Shown: positions 26,472 to 34,406 of the stretch, piece after piece | Layout of the letters: every line of letters starts with the position of its first letter | How positions within the stretch are numbered: the stretch's first letter is position 1 | DNA from: UBA940 sp045613745 | GTDB taxonomy: Bacteria; Bacteroidota; Bacteroidia; Bacteroidales; Rikenellaceae | Reading direction: 5' to 3' | Length of the DNA: 64,000 bases | Assembly: GCA_045613745.1 (NCBI GenBank) | Contig: JAZLBP010000002.1 | Coordinates: forward strand, 62,001-126,000 | The notes under the pieces: model-generated | Told to the model about the DNA's origin: nothing | The model's input: the letters and a program-made list of their open reading frames with translations, nothing else | Databases searched by the model: none | Made by a program: the position numbers and the translations under genes

Positions 26472-26511
26472 AATCATTGAGGATTTAAGGTTAAAAGGGC
26501 TATAAATCGGA

Positions 26512-26519
26512 CAAATGTA
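26512..26519 (-). promoter_or_regulatory. -7 box of DUF4301/V-ATPase unit
   Basis: Minus-strand TACATTTG, about 40 nt before the DUF4301 start. It may be the main promoter of the whole V-ATPase operon. Confidence 0.55.
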
Positions 26520-26572
26520 CAAATTTTTTCTCAAAACCCCACTTTTATACCTATTAATTATCGCGTTTTGGC

Positions 26573-26611
26573 AAAAAAAAGAGGGGTTACCCAATCTTGT
26601 TGGATAACCCC
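26573..26611 (-). terminator. Terminator of acyl-CoA synthetase gene
   Basis: GGGGTTA-CCAA pairs with TTGG-TAACCCC, followed on the minus strand by CTCTTTTTTTT. Confidence 0.85.
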
Positions 26612-26664
26612 AGAGCTATTTTCGACCTGCGGAGGTGTTACCCCTTCGGTCGTGTGTGGCAGGA

Positions 26665-28314
26665 TTATTTGCCGGTGTTTTTCATCTTTTTCGAGCGGTC
26701 GTACAGGAAGCGCTTGATTTTCATCGAGGGTGTTTTCTCGAAATCTTCGCTTTGCTCCTCGACTTTGGCGATGCGCGAGAAACTTGCAACGCGCTCGTTC
26801 ACAAATTTACGCAGCTCGTCTGCGGCCTCCTCAAACTCTTTGGCGGCCACGTCGGCTTTGTTTTTGATGAACTCTTTCAGGCTGCCGAACTTGGCTTGCA
26901 GTGCCTCGTAGTCGAAGCGTACCAGCGCAATCAACTTGCCATCCTCCTCGGTCACAATCGACTCACTTACAAAGGGGTGGCTGTTCAGGACGTTCTCGAT
27001 ATCCTCGGGGTAGATGTTCTCGCCGCTGGGGCCGATCAGCATACTATTCATACGGCCTTTGATGAATACAACGCCGTTCTCGTCGATGACGGCCGAGTCG
27101 TTGGTGCGGAACCAGCCGTCCTCGGTGAATGCCGCAGCCGTAGCCTCGGGATTCTTGTAGTATCCTTGCAGTACCGAAGGAGTTTTTGCTTGCAACTCAC
27201 CCTCGCCATTCTCGTTGGGGTCGGCAATACGCAGTTCGACGCCATCCATTTTGGGGCCGGTCGAGCCTACGGGGTGTTTGAACGGAACTTTACCTGCCAA
27301 CAGAGGTGCGGTCTCGGTCAGACCATAGCCGATAGCATAGGGGAACTCTGCCTCGTAGAGGAACTCCTCGGTTTTGGCATCGAGTTTGGCGCCTCCGATA
27401 CCAAAGAAACGCAACTCGCCGCCGAAGACCTTCATAAGTTTCTTACCTGCCAGCTTGTGCAGTGCGCGACGAATGGGTGCTTTGCTGTACAGCCAGCTCA
27501 TAACTGCGCCCTTGGTGAATTTTGCGAGCACCTGACTGCGGTAAATCTTGTCGATAACCAGAGGCACGCTCAGCATAATTGTGGGTTTGACATCCCTCAT
27601 TACGGGCAGCAGAGCCGCTGCGGTGGGCGGGCGGTCCATATAGGTAACCGATGCGCCGTATGCGAAGGGGTAGAGCATACCTACCGAGCCCTCATAGACG
27701 TGCGACATAGGCAGAATCGACAGGAAGCGGTCGTTCTCGTCGATGGGGAACAGTGAGTAGGCACCTGCGGCTTGGAATGCCAGTGCGCTGTGGCTGAGCA
27801 TTACGCCTTTGGGCTTGGAGGTTGTTCCCGAAGTATAGATGATAGCTGCGGTGTCGTCGGCTTTGGGCTCCGCGGGAGTGCCAGGAGCGAAGTCGCCACC
27901 GCGATATATTACGCCAAGGTTTTTGGTGCGAACCACGATGTTGAGGTTGTTTACTACCTCTTTGGGTACTTTGGAGTAGAGGCGGTCGCTGACAAGCAGT
28001 GCTTTGGATTCGCTGTGGGTGATAATCATTCCGAACTCCTCGCCAGAGAAACCGGGCAGGATGGGTACTACAATCATACCCATTGTGGTTACGGCGAAGT
28101 AGCAGACTGTCCAGTTAGGCATGCTGCTGCTGAGCAGAGCCACCTTGTCGCCTGCCGAGAGGCCTGCATTAAGAAGGGTTTGTTGAAGTGCCTCGACCCT
28201 TTCGCTGAACATTGCGTAGGTGAGGGTTTCTCTCTCGTGCATCGAGCTTACGACGTTGTTGGCATAGGTTTTAACACTATAGTCGTAAATCTCTTTGAGT
28301 GTGTTAAAAGTCAT
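26665..28314 (-). CDS. Long-chain fatty acid-CoA ligase (AMP-binding)
   Basis: 549-residue adenylate-forming enzyme. The core phosphate-binding motif YTSGTTSKPKGVM, the adenine motif GYGLTETAPL, the RTND segment (a variant of the usual TGD), the hinge GRMNSMLIGPSGENIYPEDIE and a C-terminal Lys in FEKTPSMKIKRF are visible. It activates a carboxylic acid to acyl-AMP and acyl-CoA, probably a long-chain fatty acid; chain length is not determined by sequence. It is monocistronic with its own promoter and terminator, divergent from queG. Confidence 0.92.
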   Translation of the reverse strand: MTFNTLKEIYDYSVKTYANNVVSSMHERETLTYAMFSERVEALQQTLLNAGLSAGDKVALLSSSMPNWTVCYFAVTTMGMIVVPILPGFSGEEFGMIITHSESKALLVSDRLYSKVPKEVVNNLNIVVRTKNLGVIYRGGDFAPGTPAEPKADDTAAIIYTSGTTSKPKGVMLSHSALAFQAAGAYSLFPIDENDRFLSILPMSHVYEGSVGMLYPFAYGASVTYMDRPPTAAALLPVMRDVKPTIMLSVPLVIDKIYRSQVLAKFTKGAVMSWLYSKAPIRRALHKLAGKKLMKVFGGELRFFGIGGAKLDAKTEEFLYEAEFPYAIGYGLTETAPLLAGKVPFKHPVGSTGPKMDGVELRIADPNENGEGELQAKTPSVLQGYYKNPEATAAAFTEDGWFRTNDSAVIDENGVVFIKGRMNSMLIGPSGENIYPEDIENVLNSHPFVSESIVTEEDGKLIALVRFDYEALQAKFGSLKEFIKNKADVAAKEFEEAADELRKFVNERVASFSRIAKVEEQSEDFEKTPSMKIKRFLYDRSKKMKNTGK

Positions 28315-28426
28315 AATCAGGGTTGTTTAATCTTTCTCCTCGTGAGTCGTTTTGTGGGGTTGCGACGGAGCGTTTTTGCTACCCTTTGCAACGAAACTAT
28401 CGACTCCCAATCTCCTTATGGATACG

Positions 28427-28434
28427 CAAATATA
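28427..28434 (-). promoter_or_regulatory. -7 box of acyl-CoA synthetase gene
   Basis: Minus-strand TATATTTG in the 166-bp divergent region; implies a leader of about 105 nt. Confidence 0.5.
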
Positions 28435-28456
28435 CTAATTATTGTGATTTTTACGC

Positions 28457-28464
28457 TATTTTTG
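28457..28464 (+). promoter_or_regulatory. -7 box of queG
   Basis: TATTTTTG 16 nt before the queG ATG, implying a leader of about 10 nt. It is back to back with the acyl-CoA synthetase promoter. Confidence 0.5.
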
Positions 28465-28480
28465 TCACAAAATTTATCAA

Positions 28481-29362
28481 ATGATATGCCGAACGGACAT
28501 ATTGCAGGCTGCGCGTGAGGTGGGTTTCAGCCTTTGTGGAGCGGTCGCTTGCGAGCCGATGACTGAGCAATCGGGCTACTTTGGAGAGTGGCTCGATGCG
28601 GGTTATGCCGAGCGCTTGGAGTATCTTCATCGCTATGCCGACCGCCGTGCAGACCCGCGCCTGCTGATGGAGGGCGCGCAGACGGTTGTGGTGTGTGCCG
28701 TAAACTATCGCAATGCTTTGTCGGGCGGCTATCCCGAGGGCTTCGCGGGCGCAAAGGTTGCGTCGTATGCCCTTACAACCGACTACCACACCACCATCAA
28801 AAAAATGCTCCGTCGGATGCTTTCTCTGCTGTGCGAAAATTACCCTTCGCTCGATGGACGTATGTTTGTGGATACTGCGCCCATCTTCGAGAAGGCTCAC
28901 GCTGTGCGTGCGGGACTTGGTCGAATTGGTCGTAACTCACTGCTAATCACTCCGCAATATGGCTCGTTTGTATTGCTTGGCGAACTGCTACTGAACGACA
29001 CAGTGGACGAGTACGACACCCCCTTGGATTGGAATCCCTGCAAGGGTTGTGAGGTGTGCGTGCGTCGCTGTCCTGTGGGGGCAATCAACCCCAATCGTAC
29101 CATTGATCCGCGCCGCTGCATCTCGGCACGAACGCTCGAAACTTCGGAGGGCGAACTGCCTCTTTATGGCTGGGTGTGTGGTTGCGACGAGTGTCAGACG
29201 CGCTGTCCGCACAACGTGGGCAAACCTATGGCCGACAACGAGTTGTTTGCGCCACTCTACGACCCGCTCACAGACTCCGCCCAAGAACTGTTGCAGGGTC
29301 GGACTCTTGACGAAAATCTGCGTTCGACACCTCTTGCACGCGCATTCCGCGACAAAAAGTAG
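28481..29362 (+). CDS. queG: Epoxyqueuosine reductase
   Basis: Cobalamin- and iron-sulfur-dependent enzyme for the last step of queuosine synthesis in tRNA. 293 residues, shorter than E. coli QueG (379) but usual for Bacteroidetes. The cobalamin-domain segment FVDTAPIFEKAHAVRAGLGRIGRNSLLI is followed by two [4Fe-4S] clusters' cysteines in CKGCEVCVRRCP and RRCI...CGCDECQTRCPHN. The HEAT-like C-terminal domain of longer homologues is missing. Confidence 0.95.
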   Translation: MICRTDILQAAREVGFSLCGAVACEPMTEQSGYFGEWLDAGYAERLEYLHRYADRRADPRLLMEGAQTVVVCAVNYRNALSGGYPEGFAGAKVASYALTTDYHTTIKKMLRRMLSLLCENYPSLDGRMFVDTAPIFEKAHAVRAGLGRIGRNSLLITPQYGSFVLLGELLLNDTVDEYDTPLDWNPCKGCEVCVRRCPVGAINPNRTIDPRRCISARTLETSEGELPLYGWVCGCDECQTRCPHNVGKPMADNELFAPLYDPLTDSAQELLQGRTLDENLRSTPLARAFRDKK

Positions 29363-29403
29363 CCGCGCGGGCGCACCCCTGCGTAATTGCCAAAACTTTT
29401 CGC

Positions 29404-29411
29404 TATCTTTG
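29404..29411 (+). promoter_or_regulatory. -7 box of prmC
   Basis: TATCTTTG, ending 5 nt before the GTG start of prmC; a TTG lies only 14 bp upstream, so the -33 is weak. Confidence 0.5.
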
Positions 29412-29416
29412 CGCTC

Positions 29417-30253
29417 GTGAAATATCGTGAAATCATAAATACGCTGACAGAAGCTGCCCTCGCGGTCTATGACTCGATGGAGGCCCGTGCCGTTGCGCGA
29501 TTTGCTGCCGAAGAGTTGTGGGGTATTTCGAGCACCAGGCTTGTGCTCGATCCCGACGGCGAGTGCTGTGCCGACGACCTTACGGAGGTGGCCGAACGTT
29601 TGGCTTCGGGCGAGCCCGTGCAGTATGTCGTGGGTAGCACCGAGTGGTGTGACCTGCGCCTCGAAGTGGGCAAGGGAGTGCTTATTCCGCGCCCCGAAAC
29701 CGAAGAACTCGTTCGATGGATTGAGAGCGACCACCGCTCGTGCGAGGGGCTGCGCGTTGTGGACCTCGGAACGGGTAGCGGTGCTATTGCCATTGCCCTT
29801 GCAGGCAGACTTTCGGGTAGTAGTGTTACGGCGTTCGACATCTCGGACGATGCGCTTGCCATTGCCCGTCGCAATGGTGCTATGCACGCTCCGCAGGTGG
29901 AGTTCCTTAAAGGGGATATGCTTGCGCTCGAACCCATCGAGGGGCTGGATATTGTGGTGAGTAATCCTCCCTATGTTCCGCAGAGCGACTTGGCCTCGAT
30001 GCACCGCAATGTCAAGGAGTGGGAGCCCCACACAGCGCTGTTTGTGCCCGACGAGCGTCCGCTGATGTTCTACGAGGCAGTGGTTGATTTTGCCGTTCGC
30101 AGCCTGAAAAAGGGCGGACACCTCTACTGCGAAATCTACGAGCACCTTGCCCATCAGACCGTCGAAATGGCTGCCCAGCGAGGACTTGCGGGTGGCGAGA
30201 TTCGTTGCGATATTATGGATAGACCCCGAATGATACGATGGACCAAAGCCTAA
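29417..30253 (+). CDS. prmC: Release factor glutamine methyltransferase PrmC
   Basis: SAM-dependent enzyme that methylates the GGQ glutamine of release factors RF1/RF2. With a GTG start at 29417 it has 278 residues. SAM-binding VVDLGTGSGAIAIAL and the catalytic NPPY (VVSNPPYVPQSD) are clear. The longer frame starts with TTG at 29387, upstream of the -7 box (29404-29411), so it is unlikely; the GTG is 5 nt after that box, suggesting a leaderless mRNA. It overlaps recX by 16 bp. Confidence 0.94.
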   Translation: MKYREIINTLTEAALAVYDSMEARAVARFAAEELWGISSTRLVLDPDGECCADDLTEVAERLASGEPVQYVVGSTEWCDLRLEVGKGVLIPRPETEELVRWIESDHRSCEGLRVVDLGTGSGAIAIALAGRLSGSSVTAFDISDDALAIARRNGAMHAPQVEFLKGDMLALEPIEGLDIVVSNPPYVPQSDLASMHRNVKEWEPHTALFVPDERPLMFYEAVVDFAVRSLKKGGHLYCEIYEHLAHQTVEMAAQRGLAGGEIRCDIMDRPRMIRWTKA

Positions 30254-30744
30254 AAAAGACCAAGACCCCCGAGCAGGCTCTTGCCTCGCTGATGCGTCTG
30301 TGCGCCCGTCGTGAATACTGCACCTCGGATGCGCGCCGACTGCTGGTGCGTTGGGGCGTCGAGCCGAGAGCCCACGAAGGGGTGGTGGAGCGCCTTACTC
30401 GCGACCGCTTTATCGACGACCGCCGCTACACCGAGGCCTTTGTGCGCGAGAAACTCAAACTCAGCGCGTGGGGAGCCTACAAAATCACACAGGCTCTGCG
30501 CGTCAAGCGAATACCTGCTGCGATGATTGCCGAGGTGTTGGACGAGTACACCGACCGCAACACCCAAACCGACCGCCTGACCGCGGCCCTTACACGCAAA
30601 TTACGAACTGTTAAATACAAAGACAACTACGACCTGCGAGCCAAACTGATGCGCTACGGCGCGGGGTTGGGACACGACTTCGAGAGTGTGGCCGAGTGCG
30701 TGGATAAACTACTCAAAAACTATGACACAGACCAAGATTTTTAA
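30238..30744 (+). CDS. recX: Regulatory protein RecX
   Basis: 168-residue helical RecX-family protein that modulates RecA filaments. The signature RDRFIDDRRYTEAFVREKLKLSAWGAYKI is at about residues 55-85, with three-helix repeats before and after. It overlaps prmC by 16 bp and the M23 peptidase gene by 23 bp, so translation of the three is probably coupled. recA is not in the window. Confidence 0.92.
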   Translation: MDQSLKKTKTPEQALASLMRLCARREYCTSDARRLLVRWGVEPRAHEGVVERLTRDRFIDDRRYTEAFVREKLKLSAWGAYKITQALRVKRIPAAMIAEVLDEYTDRNTQTDRLTAALTRKLRTVKYKDNYDLRAKLMRYGAGLGHDFESVAECVDKLLKNYDTDQDF

Positions 30745-32425
30745 GCGCTTTGCCGCGTTGGGTGCTATGTTGTGCGTGGCTTTCGGCCTGCACGCCCAAG
30801 ACGACTACTACCGCCTGCCGATGGATATCCCCGTTGCGCTGTCGAGCAACTTTGCCGAGATGCGCAGCAACCACTTCCACTCGGGTATCGACCTCAAAAC
30901 GGGTGGCCGCGAGGGTGTGCCCGTCTATGCCGTTGCCGATGGCTACATTTCGCGTATCAATGTCAGTCTTTATGGCTACGGACGCGCGCTCTACATCACT
31001 CACCCCAACGGCACGATGAGTGTGTATGCTCACCTGCAAAGTTTCACCCCCGAGGTGGAACAGATGGTCGAGAACTACCGCCTGCGCAACCGCAAGCACA
31101 ATGTGAATATCTATCCCGAGGAGGTGCGCCTGCCCGTCAAGAAGGGCGACCTTATCGGTCTGTCGGGCAACTCGGGTAACTCCTATGGCCCCCACCTTCA
31201 CTTCGAGATTCGCCGTCTGTCGGATGGCGCGACACTCAACCTTTTGAGTCGCGGATATGTCAAATGCAAAGACACAACCGCCCCCTCCATCTCGGCAGTG
31301 CATTATGTTGAGGTTGATACCATTGCGGGCGTAGCTGTGCGCTCGAATCCGCGTCGCATAAACCTCAAATCGCAAACTCCTGTCGAGGTTAGCGGCAAGG
31401 GTTATTTTATCGTTGAGGCCACCGACCGCAAGGATGGCGTGACAAACCGCTTTGGTCCTCGTGCAGTGCGTATGGAGGTGGATGGCGTCGAGGTTGTCGC
31501 TTTCGAGAAGGATCACTTCTTGTTTGCCGACACCCGCTGCTGCAATATCACCGCCCACTACCCCCTGCAACGCGACTCCAAAAACGAACTTCTGGTGCTA
31601 GCCAAGAACGAGGGTAACCGCGTGGATATGTACACTCGTTGCGACGACAACGGCGTGGTGCGCGTAGCCGAGGGCGAGGTGCGTCAGATTCGTATCGAGG
31701 TGGCCGACGATGCCGACAACCGCGCAAGTGTAGTCTTCGAGGTTGTGGGTTCGGGCAAAACCACCGTCAAAGCTCCCGGTGGCAAGGTGGCCAATAGCGC
31801 CGAGACCTTCTCGTCGTCGTTCAACGGCGCGTGGGTGACAATCCCCGCAGGAGCGCTCTATGAGCCTATCTACTTCTCGCAACGTGTGGTGAACCCCACC
31901 GCCAAGGTGCGTGCCGATTCGATTCGCCCGATTGGACGAATTCACTCCATCGGCGACCGCGATATTCCGCTCGACAAAGCTATTACCGTAAGCCTTGCAA
32001 TCCCCGAGGGCGTGGGTACGGGTGGTATGTGTCTGGCTACCATCAGTGAGAAGGGTGCATTGAGCTATGCCGGAGGACGTTACAAGGAAGGCAAAGTGTC
32101 GGGCGATGTGCGTTCGTTTGGTCACTACTGCGTGGTGCGCGACACCATTCCGCCCACCATCAAAGCCTCGTTCACCTCGGGTGCCGATTTGAGCGCAAAC
32201 AACCGAATTATCTTCAAGATTACCGACAACTTTTCGGGTGTAAACGACTTCTGGGCCGAGCTCGATGGCGAGTGGGCGATACTCGAATTCCACCCCGTGT
32301 CGCAAGAGGCTACACTGAGCCTCAAAGCGCTCGAAAACACCCCCGTAACAACCCACACACTCACTTTCGAGGCAGTGGATTCGGCAGGCAACAAAATAAG
32401 GAACGAATATACATTTGTAAAATAG
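30722..32425 (+). CDS. Secreted M23 family metallopeptidase
   Basis: 567-residue exported protein with a signal peptide (KIFKRFAALGAMLCVAFGLHAQ). The LytM/M23 zinc motifs are close to the N-terminus: His53/Asp57 in HFHSGIDLK and HLHFE with His158/His160; these residues suggest an active endopeptidase on peptidoglycan cross-bridges. About 400 residues follow that look like beta-sandwich domains of unknown role. The start at 30722 was chosen because the signal peptide begins there; the longer frame starts inside recX. It could act in cell separation or wall remodelling. Confidence 0.92.
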   Translation: MTQTKIFKRFAALGAMLCVAFGLHAQDDYYRLPMDIPVALSSNFAEMRSNHFHSGIDLKTGGREGVPVYAVADGYISRINVSLYGYGRALYITHPNGTMSVYAHLQSFTPEVEQMVENYRLRNRKHNVNIYPEEVRLPVKKGDLIGLSGNSGNSYGPHLHFEIRRLSDGATLNLLSRGYVKCKDTTAPSISAVHYVEVDTIAGVAVRSNPRRINLKSQTPVEVSGKGYFIVEATDRKDGVTNRFGPRAVRMEVDGVEVVAFEKDHFLFADTRCCNITAHYPLQRDSKNELLVLAKNEGNRVDMYTRCDDNGVVRVAEGEVRQIRIEVADDADNRASVVFEVVGSGKTTVKAPGGKVANSAETFSSSFNGAWVTIPAGALYEPIYFSQRVVNPTAKVRADSIRPIGRIHSIGDRDIPLDKAITVSLAIPEGVGTGGMCLATISEKGALSYAGGRYKEGKVSGDVRSFGHYCVVRDTIPPTIKASFTSGADLSANNRIIFKITDNFSGVNDFWAELDGEWAILEFHPVSQEATLSLKALENTPVTTHTLTFEAVDSAGNKIRNEYTFVK

Positions 32426-32445
32426 AAAAAAAAGCAATACTTTTG
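32414..32445 (+). promoter_or_regulatory. Promoter of nagB
   Basis: TTTG (32414-32417), 20-bp spacer, TACTTTTG (32438-32445); start codon 43 nt downstream. Confidence 0.6.
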
Positions 32446-32488
32446 CCCTGTGGTAACCGATAAATAATAACTTAATACCATAAAATCC

Positions 32489-33286
32489 ATGAGAGTAATT
32501 ATCGAAAAAGATGCGAAAAACGTAGGTATCTGGGCCGCTCGTTACATCGCTGACAAAATCAATGCACACGCTGCAAAAAGCACCAAACCGTTTGTATTGG
32601 GTCTGCCCACCGGTGGAACTCCTCTGACTACCTATGCTGAGTTGGTTAAACTCAACAAAGCAGGCGAGGTTTCGTTTGCTAACGTTGTAACCTTCAACAT
32701 GGACGAGTATGTTGGTCTTCCCGAGAGCCACCCCGAGAGCTACCACTCGTTTATGTGGAGCAACTTCTTCAACCACATCGACATCAAAAAAGAGAACGTA
32801 AATATTCTTAATGGTAACGCCGAGGACCTCGAAGCTGAGTGTGCTCGCTATGAGAAGAAAATCGCCGAGATGGGTGGTATCGACCTGTTTATGGGCGGTA
32901 TCGGTCCCGACGGTCACATTGCTTTCAACGAGCCTTTCTCGTCGCTCACTTCGCGCACTCGTCTGAAATCGTTGACCACCGACACCATCATCGCAAACTC
33001 GCGTTTCTTCGACAACGACGTTAACAAAGTTCCCAAGACCGCTCTGACCGTAGGTGTAGGCACCGTAATGGCTTCGCGTGAGGTGCTGATTCTGGCTACC
33101 GGCCACAACAAAGCACGCGCTCTCCGTCACGGTATCGAGGAGGCAGTTAGCCAACAATGGACTATCTCGGCTCTGCAAATGCACCCCCACAGCATCATCG
33201 TTTGCGACGAGCTGGCTACCGGTGAACTGAAAGTGAACACCTACCGCTACTTCAAGGATATCGAGAAGGATAACCTCCTGAAGTAA
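32489..33286 (+). CDS. nagB: Glucosamine-6-phosphate deaminase
   Basis: Converts glucosamine-6-phosphate to fructose-6-phosphate and ammonia in amino-sugar catabolism. The 265-residue protein aligns position by position with E. coli NagB: Asp72/Glu73 (MDEYVG), Asp141, His143 and Glu148 (GPDGHIAFNEP). The allosteric N-acetylglucosamine-6-phosphate site cannot be judged safely by eye. It has its own promoter; nagA is not adjacent. Confidence 0.97.
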   Translation: MRVIIEKDAKNVGIWAARYIADKINAHAAKSTKPFVLGLPTGGTPLTTYAELVKLNKAGEVSFANVVTFNMDEYVGLPESHPESYHSFMWSNFFNHIDIKKENVNILNGNAEDLEAECARYEKKIAEMGGIDLFMGGIGPDGHIAFNEPFSSLTSRTRLKSLTTDTIIANSRFFDNDVNKVPKTALTVGVGTVMASREVLILATGHNKARALRHGIEEAVSQQWTISALQMHPHSIIVCDELATGELKVNTYRYFKDIEKDNLLK

Positions 33287-33348
33287 GATAGAAGTTTAAC
33301 TTCAATGATATGGGCTGTTGATTAAAATAGCCCCCATATACAATAACG

Positions 33349-33391
33349 AGGGTGTCTTGCAAGTTATTTGTCGGACACCTTCCCTATTTTG
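33349..33391 (+). terminator. Possible hairpin terminator between nagB and cysteine synthase
   Basis: GGTGTC (33351-33356) pairs with GACACC (33374-33379), followed by CCCTATTTTG. A second, imperfect hairpin ATATGGGCT/AGCC-CCCATAT lies at 33308-33340 without a T run. No clear promoter box for the next gene is seen. Confidence 0.4.
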
Positions 33392-33432
33392 AACGGGGTA
33401 GGACTCAAACAACACTACACTATCAACACAAA

Positions 33433-34338
33433 ATGGTCAAAAACAGTATTCTGGAAGCAATAGGCAATACGCCGATGGTGAGGATTAACTCGCTTAATCC
33501 CAATCCGAATGTAAATATCTATGCCAAACTCGAAGGCTTCAACCCTACGGGAAGCATCAAAGACCGTATCGCTCTGCGTATGGTCGAGGGTGCCGAGCAG
33601 AGGGGACAGCTGACCCCCGGCAAAACTATCATCGAGGCAACCTCGGGTAACACAGGTATCGGACTCGCAATCGCGGGTATCGTCAAGGGCTACCCCGTCA
33701 AGATTGTGATGAGCAGTGCCGTGTCGGTCGAGCGACGCAAGATTCTGCGTTCCTATGGCGTTGAGGTTGTGCTGACCCCCGCCGAGGAGGGTACCGATGG
33801 CGCTATCCGCAAGGCTCGCCAAATCGTTGCCGAGAATCCCGATGCTTACTATATGCCCGACCAATTTGCCAATGCGTCGAACTTCCTGGCGCACTACGAA
33901 CGCACCGCGCTCGAAATCTGGCAACAAACCAACGGCAAGATTGACTATCTGGTGTGCGCGCTGGGTACTTCGGGAACGCTTATGGGTCTGACTCGCTTCC
34001 TGAAAAATATGAACCCTAACCTCCACACCGTGTGTGCCCACCCCATCAAAGGACACTACATCCAAGGTCTGAAAAATATGGAGGAGGCCATCGTTCCCGA
34101 GATTTACGACCCCAGCATCATTGATGTTCAGGAGATGATTGAGAGCGAGGAGGCTATCGAGATGGCTCGCCGCATCATCTGCCACGAGGGTATCTTTGCG
34201 GGTATGAGTAGTGGTGCAGCTCTGCTGGCTGCGTGCCGCACTGCCGAGCGCATCGAGAGCGGTAATATCGTAGTGGTATTCCCCGACCGTGCCGAGAAGT
34301 ATCTTTCGACTACAATGTTCGCCGACTGCGAGTTGTAA
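33433..34338 (+). CDS. cysK: Cysteine synthase (O-acetylserine sulfhydrylase)
   Basis: PLP enzyme that makes L-cysteine from O-acetylserine and sulfide. 301 residues from the ATG at 33433; the longer frame to 33352 adds unrelated residues. Lys43 in GSIKDR is the PLP lysine, TSGNTG is at residues 70-75, GTSGTLMG binds the PLP phosphate, and SSGAA lies in the C-terminal domain. CysK and CysM types are hard to separate by eye; the lack of a long C-terminal tail and the 'KGHYIQGL' region lean towards CysM, so the symbol is tentative. Confidence 0.9.
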   Translation: MVKNSILEAIGNTPMVRINSLNPNPNVNIYAKLEGFNPTGSIKDRIALRMVEGAEQRGQLTPGKTIIEATSGNTGIGLAIAGIVKGYPVKIVMSSAVSVERRKILRSYGVEVVLTPAEEGTDGAIRKARQIVAENPDAYYMPDQFANASNFLAHYERTALEIWQQTNGKIDYLVCALGTSGTLMGLTRFLKNMNPNLHTVCAHPIKGHYIQGLKNMEEAIVPEIYDPSIIDVQEMIESEEAIEMARRIICHEGIFAGMSSGAALLAACRTAERIESGNIVVVFPDRAEKYLSTTMFADCEL

Positions 34339-34358
34339 GTCGTCTAACGATTAAAATA

Positions 34359-34393
34359 AGTAGCGTGTCCAACAAGATGTTGGACACGCTACT
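34359..34393. terminator. Long perfect hairpin between cysteine synthase and TlpA-like gene
   Basis: 16-bp perfect stem AGTAGCGTGTCCAACA with loop AGA, followed by TTGTTTTT; serves two convergent genes. Confidence 0.9.
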
Positions 34394-34406
34394 TTGTTTT
34401 TGCAGA

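Noticed and set aside
33301..33432. Riboswitch or T-box upstream of cysteine synthase
   Set aside because: Hairpins are present but none of the conserved cores of SAM or T-box elements can be found; a terminator of nagB explains them more simply.
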